The notes below the pieces were generated by a model, which saw nothing but the letters and a program-made list of their open reading frames with translations, did no database searches and was not told where the DNA came from. Positions 8,266-16,238 of a stretch of 64,000 bases of DNA are shown piece by piece. Each line of letters begins with the position of its first letter. Within the stretch, counting starts at the first letter, position 1. The stretch lies in contig JAKIUQ010000008.1 of assembly GCA_021647465.1 (NCBI GenBank), forward strand, positions 62,001 through 126,000, read 5' to 3'. Origin of the DNA: Emcibacter sp. (GTDB lineage: Bacteria > Pseudomonadota > Alphaproteobacteria > Sphingomonadales > Emcibacteraceae). The position numbers and the translations under genes are program-made.

Positions 8266-9382
8266 ATCTGTCCCATTCTATAAGAACATCCTGATCCGTC
8301 TCGCCCCTGCGGTGTTTCTTCTTTAAGGCGTCAAATTTATTAACTTCACATAACTGGGAAAGCGCCCAAACGGCCATGGCGCGAATGATCAAGGCCGGGT
8401 CCTCAAGATGTTTGATGATTTTGGGAATAAGCGATGTGTTTTGGCTGTTTCCTGCGGCTATTAAGACATTGCGAATGAAGTAGTCCCTTTTGATGCGCTT
8501 GATCGGTGAGCCAGAAAAAACCTGTCGGAAAGAGGTGTCGTCCAATTCAATCAAGTCCCCCAATTCTGGATGGACAAGTTCCGGGCGGGGAAGATAGGCG
8601 GGTTCATCCAGTTTTTTGGCAAATTTATTCCATGGACAGACCGCCAGACAATCGTCGCAACCATAAATGCGGTTGCCCATGGGTTTCCTGAATTCTTTGG
8701 CAATATGGCCCTTATATTCAATGGTAAGATACGATATGCAGCGCCGGGCATCCAGTTGATTTGGTGCTGGAAAGGCGTTCGTTGGGCATATGTCTAGGCA
8801 TTTGCTGCAGCTGCCGCAATGATCAATTTCGGGCGGGTCGGGCGTAAGCGAAAGGGTGGTGAAAATGCTGCCCAGAAAGAGCCAGGAGCCATAATCACGG
8901 CTCACCAGATTAGTATGCTTGCCCTGCCAGCCAAGGCCGGATTTGGCCGCCAGGGGCTTTTCCATAACAGGGGCCGTATCAACAAAAACTTTGACATCGG
9001 CATTAAATTTATTGTGCAAATCACGGGCCACCTGTTTTAGTTTTTTTTTGACCACATCATGATAATCTTTGCCGCGCGCATAGACCGAAATATTGCCCAT
9101 ATTTTTTAACTTCAAGGCATCAAGTGGATTTTGATCCGGGCTATAATTCATCGCTAGCAGAATGATGCTTTTTACGTCGGGCCACAGGATGCGGGGGTCT
9201 GACCTTCTGTCCGTTTTTTCCCTCATCCAGTCCATATCGCCGTGATGGCCTTTATCAAGAAATTGCTGGAAATAGGCGGCATTTGGCTCTAACCCAGAAG
9301 GGTCAGTGATTCGTATCACGTCAAAACCAGCCTCTTTTGCTGTTTTGATGATATGGTGCTTTGCGGCTGTTGCGTCCGGCAT
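8264..9382 (-). CDS. queG: epoxyqueuosine reductase
   Basis: QueG reduces epoxyqueuosine to queuosine in tRNA, using cobalamin and iron-sulfur clusters. The 372 residues include MDWMREKTDRRSDPRILWP (N-terminal family motif), FVDTAPVMEKPLAAKSGLGW (cobalamin domain), and two 4Fe-4S cluster motifs, CGSCSKCLDICP near residue 190 and CDDCLAVCP near residue 240. A HEAT-like C-terminal segment (RAMAVWALSQL) follows. It lies five bases downstream of the GST gene, a pairing frequent in alphaproteobacteria, so both are likely one operon. Confidence 0.96.
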   Translation of the reverse strand: MPDATAAKHHIIKTAKEAGFDVIRITDPSGLEPNAAYFQQFLDKGHHGDMDWMREKTDRRSDPRILWPDVKSIILLAMNYSPDQNPLDALKLKNMGNISVYARGKDYHDVVKKKLKQVARDLHNKFNADVKVFVDTAPVMEKPLAAKSGLGWQGKHTNLVSRDYGSWLFLGSIFTTLSLTPDPPEIDHCGSCSKCLDICPTNAFPAPNQLDARRCISYLTIEYKGHIAKEFRKPMGNRIYGCDDCLAVCPWNKFAKKLDEPAYLPRPELVHPELGDLIELDDTSFRQVFSGSPIKRIKRDYFIRNVLIAAGNSQNTSLIPKIIKHLEDPALIIRAMAVWALSQLCEVNKFDALKKKHRRGETDQDVLIEWDR

Positions 9383-9387
9383 AGGGA

Positions 9388-10056
9388 TTAAAAATCAAGA
9401 TTTTTGTAATGGGACACCGGCGGCAGTCCGGCAATCAAATCCTTGAGTAAGGGCCGAAAAGAAGGCCTTGACTTAATGCGCGCATACCAGTCTTTCGCGC
9501 CTGAAAAATCTTCCCACGGGACATCCCCTAAATAATCTATGCAGGACAGATGGCTTGCTGCCGTAATATCGGCGTAGGAGATATCATCGCCGCCGAGCCA
9601 GTTGCGCCGTTCGGCCAGATATTCAATATATTTTAAATGCTGTTTTAGATTGGTGCTCGCGCATCGGATATTATCGGCCTCGGGCACGCCGAGCTTCAGA
9701 AAACGTTTCATGATTTTCTCGGTAATAAGCAGCGAAGTGACCTCTTCATTGAATTTTACATCAAACCAGTCAATCAGGCGGCGTATTTCCGCCCGTGCGC
9801 TGGTGGCCTCCCCGAGCAATGGGCTGCCCGTATTGGTTTCCTCCAGATATTCACGAATGGCATAGCTTCCGCTTAGGGTCAGGCCATCTTCCATAATCAT
9901 AACCGGCACAGTCCCCGCCGGATTAAGCGCCAGAAATTCCTGACGTCGTGCCCAGGGAAGTTCAAGCATCAGTTCAAATTCAACATTCTTTTCCATCAGG
10001 GCCATACGGACGGCTCTGGAAAAAGGGGAAAACCAATAATGATATAATTTATTCAT
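9388..10056 (-). CDS. glutathione S-transferase family protein
   Basis: This is a 222-residue protein with a thioredoxin-like N-terminal domain (KLYHYWFSPFSRAVRMALME; the Ser of SPFS is the likely glutathione-contacting residue), the cis-proline segment AGTVPVMIMEDGLTLSGS, and an all-helical C-terminal domain with ISYADITAASHLSCIDYLG, matching the GST N-capping motif. It is cytoplasmic and probably conjugates or isomerises small electrophiles; the substrate is unknown. It is the first gene of the GST-queG pair. A divergent ArsR-regulated metal exporter operon starts about 130 bases away. Confidence 0.88.
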   Translation of the reverse strand: MNKLYHYWFSPFSRAVRMALMEKNVEFELMLELPWARRQEFLALNPAGTVPVMIMEDGLTLSGSYAIREYLEETNTGSPLLGEATSARAEIRRLIDWFDVKFNEEVTSLLITEKIMKRFLKLGVPEADNIRCASTNLKQHLKYIEYLAERRNWLGGDDISYADITAASHLSCIDYLGDVPWEDFSGAKDWYARIKSRPSFRPLLKDLIAGLPPVSHYKNLDF

Positions 10057-10142
10057 GAATTGATTCTACAGAAAGCCACTGGAAATGTCCTAGAAAAAAT
10101 AACGAAAATATGAATTTTTTATATCCTTTAAAAAAATACTTT

Positions 10143-10168
10143 AATACTTGAACAATTGTTTAAATATT
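10143..10168. promoter_or_regulatory. ArsR/SmtB-type operator
   Basis: AATACTTGAACAA and TTGTTTAAATATT form a 26-base inverted repeat with 11 of 13 positions paired. The core TTGAACAATTGTTTAA resembles SmtB/CzrA-class operators. It lies 15 bases before the ArsR start codon, so repressor binding would block the arsR-CDF transcript. Confidence 0.7.
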
Positions 10169-10182
10169 GGCATAAGGATGCT

Positions 10183-10494
10183 ATGGAACAATTATATGAA
10201 GATGATGCCACCGAGCTGGCAGAGATATTTCATCTGCTGGGTGATGCCAGCAGGTTACGGATCGTATTTGCCTGTCTGGGGGCGCCGATAAGTTCTGGCG
10301 TTCTTGCCGAAGGGCTGGGGCTTAGTCCATCACTCGTAAGTCATCATTTGCGCCTGTTGAAAGCAGCCCGTATCTTAACCAGTGACCGACAAGGCCGGCA
10401 AATTTTCTATTCAGCGTCGGATGACCATATACGGGACATGGTGCGGGATATGGTTGTTCATATTAAAGAAGATCACGAAGAGGATACGGTTTAA
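10183..10494 (+). CDS. ArsR/SmtB-family metal-responsive repressor
   Basis: The chosen ATG at 10183 follows AAGGATGCT and lies outside the operator, giving 103 residues. The winged-helix core is clear: IFHLLGDASRLRIVFACL, then the recognition helix GLSPSLVSHHLRLLKAARIL and the wing SDRQGRQIFYSAS. There is no CVC motif in the alpha-3 helix. The C-terminal helix holds acidic and histidine residues (VHIKEDHEED), as in alpha-5 zinc sensors. Its stop overlaps the CDF transporter start (TAATG), so it very likely represses its own operon until zinc or a similar metal binds. Confidence 0.88.
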   Translation: MEQLYEDDATELAEIFHLLGDASRLRIVFACLGAPISSGVLAEGLGLSPSLVSHHLRLLKAARILTSDRQGRQIFYSASDDHIRDMVRDMVVHIKEDHEEDTV

Positions 10495-11111
10495 TGTCAG
10501 GATGTTGCGACCATGATGATATTGATCAAGAGGCGCTTGAGGTAAAATCCTTCCGCCGGGTGTTGTGGATCGTTATGATTATCAACGGCGTTATGTTTTT
10601 TGCGGAATTCAGCGGGGCTTTTTTCGCCGATTCCGTGGCGTTACAGGCCGATGCGCTGGATTTTCTGGGCGATACGGTGACCTATGCCATAACGCTGCTC
10701 GCTTTGGGCTATCCTCTGGCGATCAGGGCCAGGGCGGCCATGTTCAAAGGGATCAGCCTTGGCCTGCTCGGGCTGTGGGTATTTGGTCAGATGATTTACT
10801 ATTTTATCAGTGGCCAGATACCGTCTTATCAAATTATGGGCATGATGGGGGTTATCGCCTTCATTGCCAACCTGGTCAGTGCGATACTGCTTTACCGTTA
10901 CCGGGTGGGGGACAGCAATATGCAGTCTGTCTGGCTGTGTTCACGCAATGATGCCATCGGGAATATTGCCATTATCATTGCCGCATCCGGGGTATTTGTT
11001 ACCGGAACGGGCTGGCCTGATTTTGCCGTGGCCACCATCATAGCCTCACTAGCCGTAACAGCAAGTTACCGGATTATCAAACTGGCAGCTATTGAGATAA
11101 GGGCCGCATGA
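10494..11111 (+). CDS. cation diffusion facilitator (CDF) metal exporter
   Basis: This 205-residue inner-membrane protein has six predicted transmembrane segments. The N terminus MSGCCDHDD offers a Cys/His/Asp metal patch. Helix 2 holds ADSVALQADALDFLGD and helix 5 CSRNDAIGNI, the two conserved acidic half-sites of the CDF transport site. The cytoplasmic C-terminal domain found in most CDF proteins is absent, as in the short class paired with ArsR regulators. It probably exports zinc or another divalent cation with proton exchange. It overlaps the arsR stop by one base. Confidence 0.86.
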   Translation: MSGCCDHDDIDQEALEVKSFRRVLWIVMIINGVMFFAEFSGAFFADSVALQADALDFLGDTVTYAITLLALGYPLAIRARAAMFKGISLGLLGLWVFGQMIYYFISGQIPSYQIMGMMGVIAFIANLVSAILLYRYRVGDSNMQSVWLCSRNDAIGNIAIIIAASGVFVTGTGWPDFAVATIIASLAVTASYRIIKLAAIEIRAA

Positions 11112-11113
11112 CT

Positions 11114-11196
11114 ATATTAACGACGCGTCCGAGGCGCCATCATATTAACGACGCATCAGACGCGGTAATATTATATTAAGGACGCATCAGATGCGC
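11114..11196. repeat. three tandem copies of the DUF3126 gene tail
   Basis: Three 24-base units begin at 11114, 11142 and 11173. On the minus strand each encodes Ala-Ser-Asp-Ala-Ser-Leu-Ile followed by a stop, and the stops are TAG, TGA and TAA respectively. Only the third unit is the real end of the DUF3126 gene. The spacings of 28 and 31 bases put each copy in a different frame. Differences among the seven-codon units are confined to third codon positions. Confidence 0.8.
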
Positions 11197-11404
11197 CCGG
11201 CAGGTCTTCTTCCAGAATGGCGATATTCAGCGCGTAGGATACTTCGCCTTCATCCTCGTCCCGATAAACCACGCCGATAAATTCATTATTAAAATGTAAC
11301 TCCATGCTGCCGTCTTTTTGATTTCCGGGATCCAACGTAAATTTTTCGGTCTCGAATTTGTCATTCAGATACTTGCGCAGGCGCATAATTTCGGTTCTGT
11401 TCAT
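11171..11404 (-). CDS. DUF3126 family protein
   Basis: This 77-residue protein matches the small alphaproteobacterial DUF3126 family: an N-terminal helix (EIMRLRKYLNDKF), then NNEFIGVVYRDEDEGEVSYA and LNIAILEEDLP, the conserved beta-rich core. Function is unknown. The last eight residues (GASDASLI) go beyond the family core and are the part triplicated downstream. Its ATG overlaps the TGA of the preceding secreted-protein gene, so the two are coupled. Confidence 0.82.
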   Translation of the reverse strand: MNRTEIMRLRKYLNDKFETEKFTLDPGNQKDGSMELHFNNEFIGVVYRDEDEGEVSYALNIAILEEDLPGASDASLI

Positions 11405-11973
11405 TCTGTTTCCTCGAAGTGTCTTTCTAGCTTGGCTAGGTAGGGTTTGACGGTATCTATATCAGCCTTATCGTCAGGTGACATGTTTTTTCCAAGTGCC
11501 AGCGAATGGTTCATGCTGGTGATAAGCTGTTGTTTCACTTCTGGTGACAAATAGTCACTTTTTTTTATTTCTGCCAGACTTTTTTGAATTTGCTGCCTTA
11601 TTTCGGGTGTTATCTCCGAGGTCATTTTTAAAGACATGAAGGCGCGCATTATTCTGTCCCCGACATTAGCCCATTGTTCAACAGAAGAAAAGCCGGCATC
11701 AAAAATGATAGATTTAAATTCATCAAAGGCCTCATGGGTTCTGATTTTTTCCAATGAACTGGTCATAGGAGAAAAGCTATTCATATCTCCTTGTTCCATT
11801 GGCATATTATCATCCTCGTCAATGTTATATTTCTCGCCTAATTTTTGTAGCGGTTTCATGGCATTCATGAAATGCTGTATATCTTTTCCATTTAATGGCG
11901 TTTCAGCGTGGGCTGATACAAGGCTGCCAAAAAATATTATTATAGCAATGCTGAATAAAATGCCTTTTTTCAT
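11401..11973 (-). CDS. secreted helical protein of unknown function
   Basis: The 190-residue protein has a signal peptide (MKKGILFSIAIIIFFGSLVS, then AHAE). The mature part is predicted helical and charged, without recognisable motifs or cysteines: KDIQHFMNAMKPLQKLGEKY, EQWANVGDRIMRAFMSLKM and EVKQQLITSMNHSLALGK. It probably resides in the periplasm. Similar small secreted proteins often sit beside DUF3126 genes. It overlaps the DUF3126 start by four bases. I cannot assign a function. Confidence 0.7.
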   Translation of the reverse strand: MKKGILFSIAIIIFFGSLVSAHAETPLNGKDIQHFMNAMKPLQKLGEKYNIDEDDNMPMEQGDMNSFSPMTSSLEKIRTHEAFDEFKSIIFDAGFSSVEQWANVGDRIMRAFMSLKMTSEITPEIRQQIQKSLAEIKKSDYLSPEVKQQLITSMNHSLALGKNMSPDDKADIDTVKPYLAKLERHFEETE

Positions 11974-12246
11974 GTCGTATACCTGTTTTTCTGAGGTTGA
12001 ATGTCATTACTTTACTATAAAAATTCACCCCATAAGTTTAATCTTTATAAGGTAGCGGGGTCAATATAATAGGCAAATATATTAATTCTCAAGAATATTT
12101 TCATTAAAAAAAATATAAAATTTTATCTTTAAGCTTCGGTTTACATTTCATCTGTATATTGATTCGGGAAGATAAGATTATACCACGGTTGTTCATATGA
12201 AAACATTTGTATGAAATAGATATTAGTAGATGAGGATAGTAAGAAT

Positions 12247-12630
12247 ATGACAAAATTTCTGAGTAGATTATGCATTTATGTGAGCGCGGCTGCAGTGCTT
12301 ACGTTTGGAATGGCAGGACTTTCAGCACAGGCTGAGGCTAATGATATTAGAAAATGGCAGAAAAAGATCGTTCATTTGGTAGCTAAAAAGCAGGTGTATC
12401 CTCGTTCTGCTATTCGTAAAGAACTTGAAGGCCGCGCAAAGGTCCGGGTAAATATTGATCGTACAGGTGCTATTGTTAGCCATGAGGTGATAACGCCAAC
12501 AGGACAAGCCGTTTTTGATAAAGAAATTCCGAAACTGATGAAGCGGATTAATCCATTGCCGGTTCCTCCGGAAAGCCTTACGGATACTGAATTGTCATTC
12601 GTGTTGCCATTATCATGGGTAATCAACTAA
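12247..12630 (+). CDS. secreted single-domain TonB C-terminal-like protein
   Basis: The 127 residues open with a signal peptide (cut after AGLSAQA). The mature protein is one TonB C-terminal domain: VYPRSAIRKELEGRAKVRVN, then IDRTGAIVSHEVITPTGQAVFD, and FVLPLSWVIN as the last strand. The N-terminal membrane anchor and proline-rich linker of real TonB proteins are absent, so it cannot transduce energy alone. A periplasmic binding role toward a TonB-dependent receptor or an envelope function is more likely. Three hairpins follow, the last a clear terminator. Confidence 0.78.
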   Translation: MTKFLSRLCIYVSAAAVLTFGMAGLSAQAEANDIRKWQKKIVHLVAKKQVYPRSAIRKELEGRAKVRVNIDRTGAIVSHEVITPTGQAVFDKEIPKLMKRINPLPVPPESLTDTELSFVLPLSWVIN

Positions 12631-12689
12631 AAAATATAGATTATGTAATCTATTATTATTTTTCCGGAAATTAATGCCGGAAATCTGTC

Positions 12690-12724
12690 AAAGCGGCCCG
12701 TAAATTTACGGCCCGCTTTTTTTA
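12690..12724 (+). terminator. terminator after the TonB-domain gene
   Basis: AAGCGGCCCGTA and TACGGCCCGCTT pair at 11 of 12 positions and are followed by T7. Two weaker palindromes (around 12635-12655 and 12660-12683) precede it. Confidence 0.85.
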
Positions 12725-12857
12725 CTTGCCCTTTTGGTCAGAAACAAATATGACATTTTTGTGCGTATAAAGCTTTGCCTGATCGGCGAATTCCTCTATG
12801 TTGCGCTGAAGTTCCTTAAATTTTTTAAAGAAAGCGGAAAATTCCGCAGGAGGTCAA

Positions 12858-13442
12858 ATGACACAGCCTTTGATGCCCTTGGCGACAGCCGTCTGGCTGG
12901 TTGACAATACTAGCCTGTCTTTTAAACAGATAGCCGAATTTTGCAGTTTGCATGAACTGGAAGTGCAAGGCATTGCCGATGAGCAAGTCGCCCAGAATAT
13001 TGTAGGGCTGGATCCTATGGTCAATGGACAGTTGACTATGCAGGATATTGAACGTTGTCAAAAGGACAGTTCTTGTCGTTTGGAACTATTGAAAGATGAA
13101 ATACCGGCTAAGATGCGATCCGGCGGGGCGCGTTATACGCCTGTATCAAAAAGGCAGGATAAGCCAGACGCGATTGCCTGGGTTTTGAAGAATCATCCTG
13201 AACTTTCCGATGCCCAAATTTGCCGTCTTGTGGGTACGACAAAGCCGACGATCCTGGCCATTCGGAGCAGGGAGCATTGGAATATGAGCGAAATCAAGCC
13301 CGTTGATCCGGTATTGCTTGGGCTTTGCAAGCAGGTTGAATTGGATGCAGCCGTGTTAAAGGCCGCGCCGCCAAAAGCCAAAGAAGACGCCGACGCACCA
13401 GTTGAGGAGCCCGTTACAGGCGGCGTGGCAGAAAAGACTTAA
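12858..13442 (+). CDS. trcR: DUF1013 cell-cycle transcription regulator, TrcR-like
   Basis: This 194-residue protein of the DUF1013 family is found almost only in alphaproteobacteria. The family member TrcR of Caulobacter is reported to associate with RNA polymerase and affect cell-cycle transcription. Visible family features are MPLATAVWLVDNTSLSFKQI at the N terminus, EVQGIADEQVAQNIVGLDP, and a second helix-turn-helix (LSDAQICRLVGTTKPTILAI) near residue 125. The last 30 residues are low-complexity and acidic. A perfect AGGAGG lies seven bases before the ATG. Confidence 0.88.
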   Translation: MTQPLMPLATAVWLVDNTSLSFKQIAEFCSLHELEVQGIADEQVAQNIVGLDPMVNGQLTMQDIERCQKDSSCRLELLKDEIPAKMRSGGARYTPVSKRQDKPDAIAWVLKNHPELSDAQICRLVGTTKPTILAIRSREHWNMSEIKPVDPVLLGLCKQVELDAAVLKAAPPKAKEDADAPVEEPVTGGVAEKT

Positions 13443-13532
13443 GTTTTAAAAGCCTCGGGGGCGAGAGCCCTGAACTTCTGGAAACGGGTTATTTTTTTAT
13501 TGAATATGGTTTTCCCGGAAAAATAATTTAAT

Positions 13533-13557
13533 AAAAAAGGCCCGCATTGCGGACCTT
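13533..13557 (-). terminator. terminator of the minus-strand YdcH-like gene
   Basis: On the minus strand AAGGTCCGCA pairs with TGCGGGCCTT, followed by TTTT. It ends 16 bases past the YdcH-like stop codon. Confidence 0.8.
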
Positions 13558-13572
13558 CTCTGAATTGGCTGG

Positions 13573-13743
13573 CTATCCTGTTCGCCTAAATCGCTCTATC
13601 TCGTCCTTAAGCTTTAATTTCTCTTTCTTTAATTCGTGGAGCATGACAGTGTCTGGGGCGGGCCTGTGTTCTTCTTTGAGGATTATACTGTCAAGCTTTT
13701 GATGTTTTTCTGAGAGTGCTGAAAGACGAGCTTCTATGTGCAT
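13573..13743 (-). CDS. YdcH/DUF465 family small protein
   Basis: The start is the ATG at 13743, preceded by AACAGGAGACCTAAAT; the longer in-frame extension upstream has no ribosome binding site. The 56 residues form one antiparallel helical hairpin typical of DUF465: RLSALSEKHQKLDSIILKEE, then a short turn with proline, then LHELKKEKLKLKDEIERF. The family is cytoplasmic and of unknown function. A second member lies at 14575-14778 on the other strand, and such pairs are common beside purE in alphaproteobacteria. Confidence 0.85.
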   Translation of the reverse strand: MHIEARLSALSEKHQKLDSIILKEEHRPAPDTVMLHELKKEKLKLKDEIERFRRTG

Positions 13744-13912
13744 ATTTAGGTCTCCTGTTTGCGAGGATTGGCTGTAAATTAGAACATAAAAATTGTGAAT
13801 TGTCACGAAAATCTATGAATCACGATCCGTTTTTGACATAATGCGACATGTATTTTAAAAAAATAATCTGTCGTTTCGCGTAATTTTCTGAATATTTCAA
13901 GGATTTGCTCCC

Positions 13913-14491
13913 ATGGGTGCTAAAAAAGATAAAATTATCATCGGATTGTCCGGGGCATCTGGAATCTGCTACGGCGTGCGTCTGCTGGAGCTATTGCAAC
14001 AGATTGATATAGAGACTCACCTGATCATGTCTCGCTCGGCTCAGGTAACTTTGGGCTATGAAATGGATATGAAAGTTTCAGAAGTAAAAGCTCTGGCGGA
14101 TTGCACGCATGCCATTGACGATATTGGGGCGATGATTTCCAGTGGATCGGTTAAAACGCGCGGTATGTTAATCGTGCCCTGTTCTGTACGGTCCATGTCA
14201 GAAATTGCGACCGGTGTCACCTCGACTTTACTCACCCGCGCGGCAGATGTGGTCTTGAAGGAAAGGCGCAAACTTGTTCTTATGGTGCGGGAAACGCCGC
14301 TTCATACGGGGCATCTTCGCACCATGACGGCGCTCTCGGAAATGGGGGCGATCATCGCGCCGCCGGTTCCCGCCATGTATGCCAAACCCCAATGTCTCGA
14401 AGATATGATTGATCATACATTAGGACGGATGCTGGATTTATTCGATATTGATATTGAACAGGTCACGCGATGGAAATCCAAAAAAACATAA
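13913..14491 (+). CDS. ubiX: flavin prenyltransferase
   Basis: UbiX makes the prenylated FMN cofactor used by UbiD decarboxylase in ubiquinone synthesis. The 192 residues show IIIGLSGASGICYGVRLLEL (FMN-binding GxSGAxG motif), IDDIGAMISSGSVKTRGMLI (the SGS loop), PCSVRSMSEIATG, and the substrate-side LVLMVRETPLHTGHLRTM. Length and motif order are normal for the family. The nearby COQ9 gene also belongs to ubiquinone synthesis. It is followed by a YdcH-like gene on the same strand. Confidence 0.96.
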   Translation: MGAKKDKIIIGLSGASGICYGVRLLELLQQIDIETHLIMSRSAQVTLGYEMDMKVSEVKALADCTHAIDDIGAMISSGSVKTRGMLIVPCSVRSMSEIATGVTSTLLTRAADVVLKERRKLVLMVRETPLHTGHLRTMTALSEMGAIIAPPVPAMYAKPQCLEDMIDHTLGRMLDLFDIDIEQVTRWKSKKT

Positions 14492-14574
14492 GGTAATTTT
14501 CCGAAAAATGTGATATAAAAAATGACATTTTATCATGATTTTTTATAATATTTTTCAAGCGGGCCGTAAGGGAC

Positions 14575-14778
14575 ATGTTAATGGATGAAAATGAGATTTC
14601 TGAAAAAATTCAAGAGCTTACCATACGGCATAGGGATCTTGACGTGGCCATTCAGGCCTTGATCGAAAGCGGAAAAACCAATGTGCTTCAGGTTCAAAGA
14701 TTAAAGAAACAGAAACTTAACCTTCGTGACAGAATAACCCGGTTGGAGAATGAATTATTGCCTGATATTATTGCCTGA
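14575..14778 (+). CDS. YdcH/DUF465 family small protein
   Basis: This 67-residue helical-hairpin protein of the same family as 13573-13743: IQELTIRHRDLDVAIQALIE, a short loop, then VQRLKKQKLNLRDRITRLEN. Two ATG codons (14575 and 14581) are possible starts after AAGGGAC; the second has the better spacing. No catalytic features are visible. It follows ubiX after 80 AT-rich bases and is convergent with the GGDEF gene. Confidence 0.83.
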   Translation: MLMDENEISEKIQELTIRHRDLDVAIQALIESGKTNVLQVQRLKKQKLNLRDRITRLENELLPDIIA

Positions 14779-14801
14779 CAAAGGCTGCCTCTGATAATGC
14801 T

Positions 14802-15536
14802 TTACTCTTCTTTCGACGCCTTTTTATTAACATACATTTTTTGATCGGCTTTATCGAGGGCTTGATCGGCGCTTTCTGTCCCCAAAAGAGGATATATGCC
14901 GTAGGCTACTTTAAGGATGAATTTCTTGCCTTGATATTCGAGCGGCGCATCGTTCAGATATTTAATTAATGACAAGGCTTTTGTTTCGGCCATTTTTTGA
15001 CTGGCTTTGGGCAGAATGATACCAAATTCATCGCCGCCCAATCTGCCGACAATATCAGAATCGCGTAAATTTTTCACAATAACATTGGCCAAATGAGACA
15101 AGGCGGCATCACCGGCTTTATGGCCGTAGGTGTCATTGATTTTCTTAAGGTCATTCAGATCAAGATAAATGAGAGAGCTGTGAATGCCATAGCGCTGCGA
15201 ATATGAAATCATTCGGGTCATTTCCCGAACGAAGGCCCGCCGGTTGGAGATCGACAGCAGGCTATCCTGATCCGCCAGTTTTTCAAGTTCCGAAATTTTC
15301 CGGTGCGCCAGCTCCAGATCTTTGCGCATATTGTCCACTTCGGACATCAGCATCATTATTGCCGTGCGCACCTTTGTTGTCATTTCCTCTGGCGGGATTC
15401 CCAAAACACTTGCGGTGTCTTGAATATTGCGGTTTCCTGATGCTGCGGAAACCTGCGAAGCGCCCTTGCTGCGGCTCACTGTTTTACGACGTAAGGGCTC
15501 GGCTCGACGGGTTGGACCTGTTGTTGGGACTCTCAT
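14802..15536 (-). CDS. diguanylate cyclase (GGDEF domain)
   Basis: The 244-residue protein makes the second messenger c-di-GMP. The N-terminal ~75 residues are basic and low-complexity, then a coiled coil (SEVDNMRKDLELAHRKISEL) leads into the GGDEF domain beginning ADQDSLLSISNRRAF. The active site reads GRLGGDEFGIIL, intact. RDSD lies five residues before it, the RxxD inhibitory I-site, so product feedback is expected. There is no sensor or membrane domain, so it is cytoplasmic. c-di-GMP control would fit the surface-attachment pili encoded later in the window. Confidence 0.92.
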   Translation of the reverse strand: MRVPTTGPTRRAEPLRRKTVSRSKGASQVSAASGNRNIQDTASVLGIPPEEMTTKVRTAIMMLMSEVDNMRKDLELAHRKISELEKLADQDSLLSISNRRAFVREMTRMISYSQRYGIHSSLIYLDLNDLKKINDTYGHKAGDAALSHLANVIVKNLRDSDIVGRLGGDEFGIILPKASQKMAETKALSLIKYLNDAPLEYQGKKFILKVAYGIYPLLGTESADQALDKADQKMYVNKKASKEE

Positions 15537-15646
15537 TTGTGATTTAATAAACCTATATTAATATAAACTCAAATATACATGATAACATAATTTGATATAT
15601 TATCCAGAAAGCTTTATCAGCTTGCGCGCGGTGACATATAGAAAGC

Positions 15647-15674
15647 TTGCGCTGCACAAAAGCCGCGTTATAAT
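15647..15674 (+). promoter_or_regulatory. purE promoter
   Basis: TTGCGC (15647-15652) and TATAAT (15669-15674) separated by 16 bases, about 50 bases before the purE start. It lies in the only gap that could drive purEK. Confidence 0.6.
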
Positions 15675-15726
15675 CCGCGATTTCTGATGTGGCATTATAC
15701 TGATCTTAACGGTGGGAATTAAGAAT

Positions 15727-16218
15727 ATGAGTGAGAATAAACCTGTTATCGGCGTGATTATGGGCAGTCAGTCTGACTGGCCGGTGATGAAACATGCAAC
15801 GGATATTCTTGATGAACTTGATATTTCATATGAAGCGAAGATTGTTTCGGCCCATAGAACGCCGGCGCGTCTGGTGGAATATGCAACAACGGCTGCTGAT
15901 AGAGGGGTGAAGGTTATCATTGCCGGCGCGGGCGGCGCGGCCCATCTTCCGGGCATGGCGGCCTCGATGACCATTCTCCCCGTGCTGGGCGTTCCGGTGG
16001 AAAGTAAGGCTCTGAAGGGTATGGACAGTCTTCTGTCAATTGTCCAGATGCCAGGCGGCGTGCCGGTGGGCACCCTTGCGATCGGGAAGGCGGGGGCCAA
16101 AAATGCCGGCCTTATGGCGGCGTCAATTATGGCCTTGATGGACGGCGGCGTTGCCGAGAGGCTTGACCTGTGGCGCAGGACACAAACCGATTCTGTCGCG
16201 TTTGACCCTACGGATTAA
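15727..16218 (+). CDS. purE: N5-carboxyaminoimidazole ribonucleotide mutase
   Basis: PurE moves the carboxyl group of N5-CAIR to give CAIR in purine synthesis. The ATG at 15727 gives 163 residues. VIMGSQSDWPVMKHA is the substrate phosphate-binding motif, KIVSAHRTPARLVEY holds the catalytic histidine, and IIAGAGGAAHLPGMAAS and GVPVESKALKGMDSLLSIVQ complete the class I PurE signature. purK starts 20 bases downstream, so the two consecutive steps are encoded together. Confidence 0.97.
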   Translation: MSENKPVIGVIMGSQSDWPVMKHATDILDELDISYEAKIVSAHRTPARLVEYATTAADRGVKVIIAGAGGAAHLPGMAASMTILPVLGVPVESKALKGMDSLLSIVQMPGGVPVGTLAIGKAGAKNAGLMAASIMALMDGGVAERLDLWRRTQTDSVAFDPTD

Positions 16219-16238
16219 TATTCATGGATGAGGGTAAT

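Noticed and set aside
10156..10182. TTG start of the ArsR gene inside the operator
   Set aside because: It has no ribosome binding site; the ATG at 10183 has one and starts the family-typical protein.
11114..11196. CRISPR-like array
   Set aside because: The units are adjacent, have no unique spacers of regular length and encode a gene tail.
13446..13480. Terminator after trcR
   Set aside because: A GCCTCG/CGAGAGC hairpin exists but no T run follows directly; termination there is not supported.
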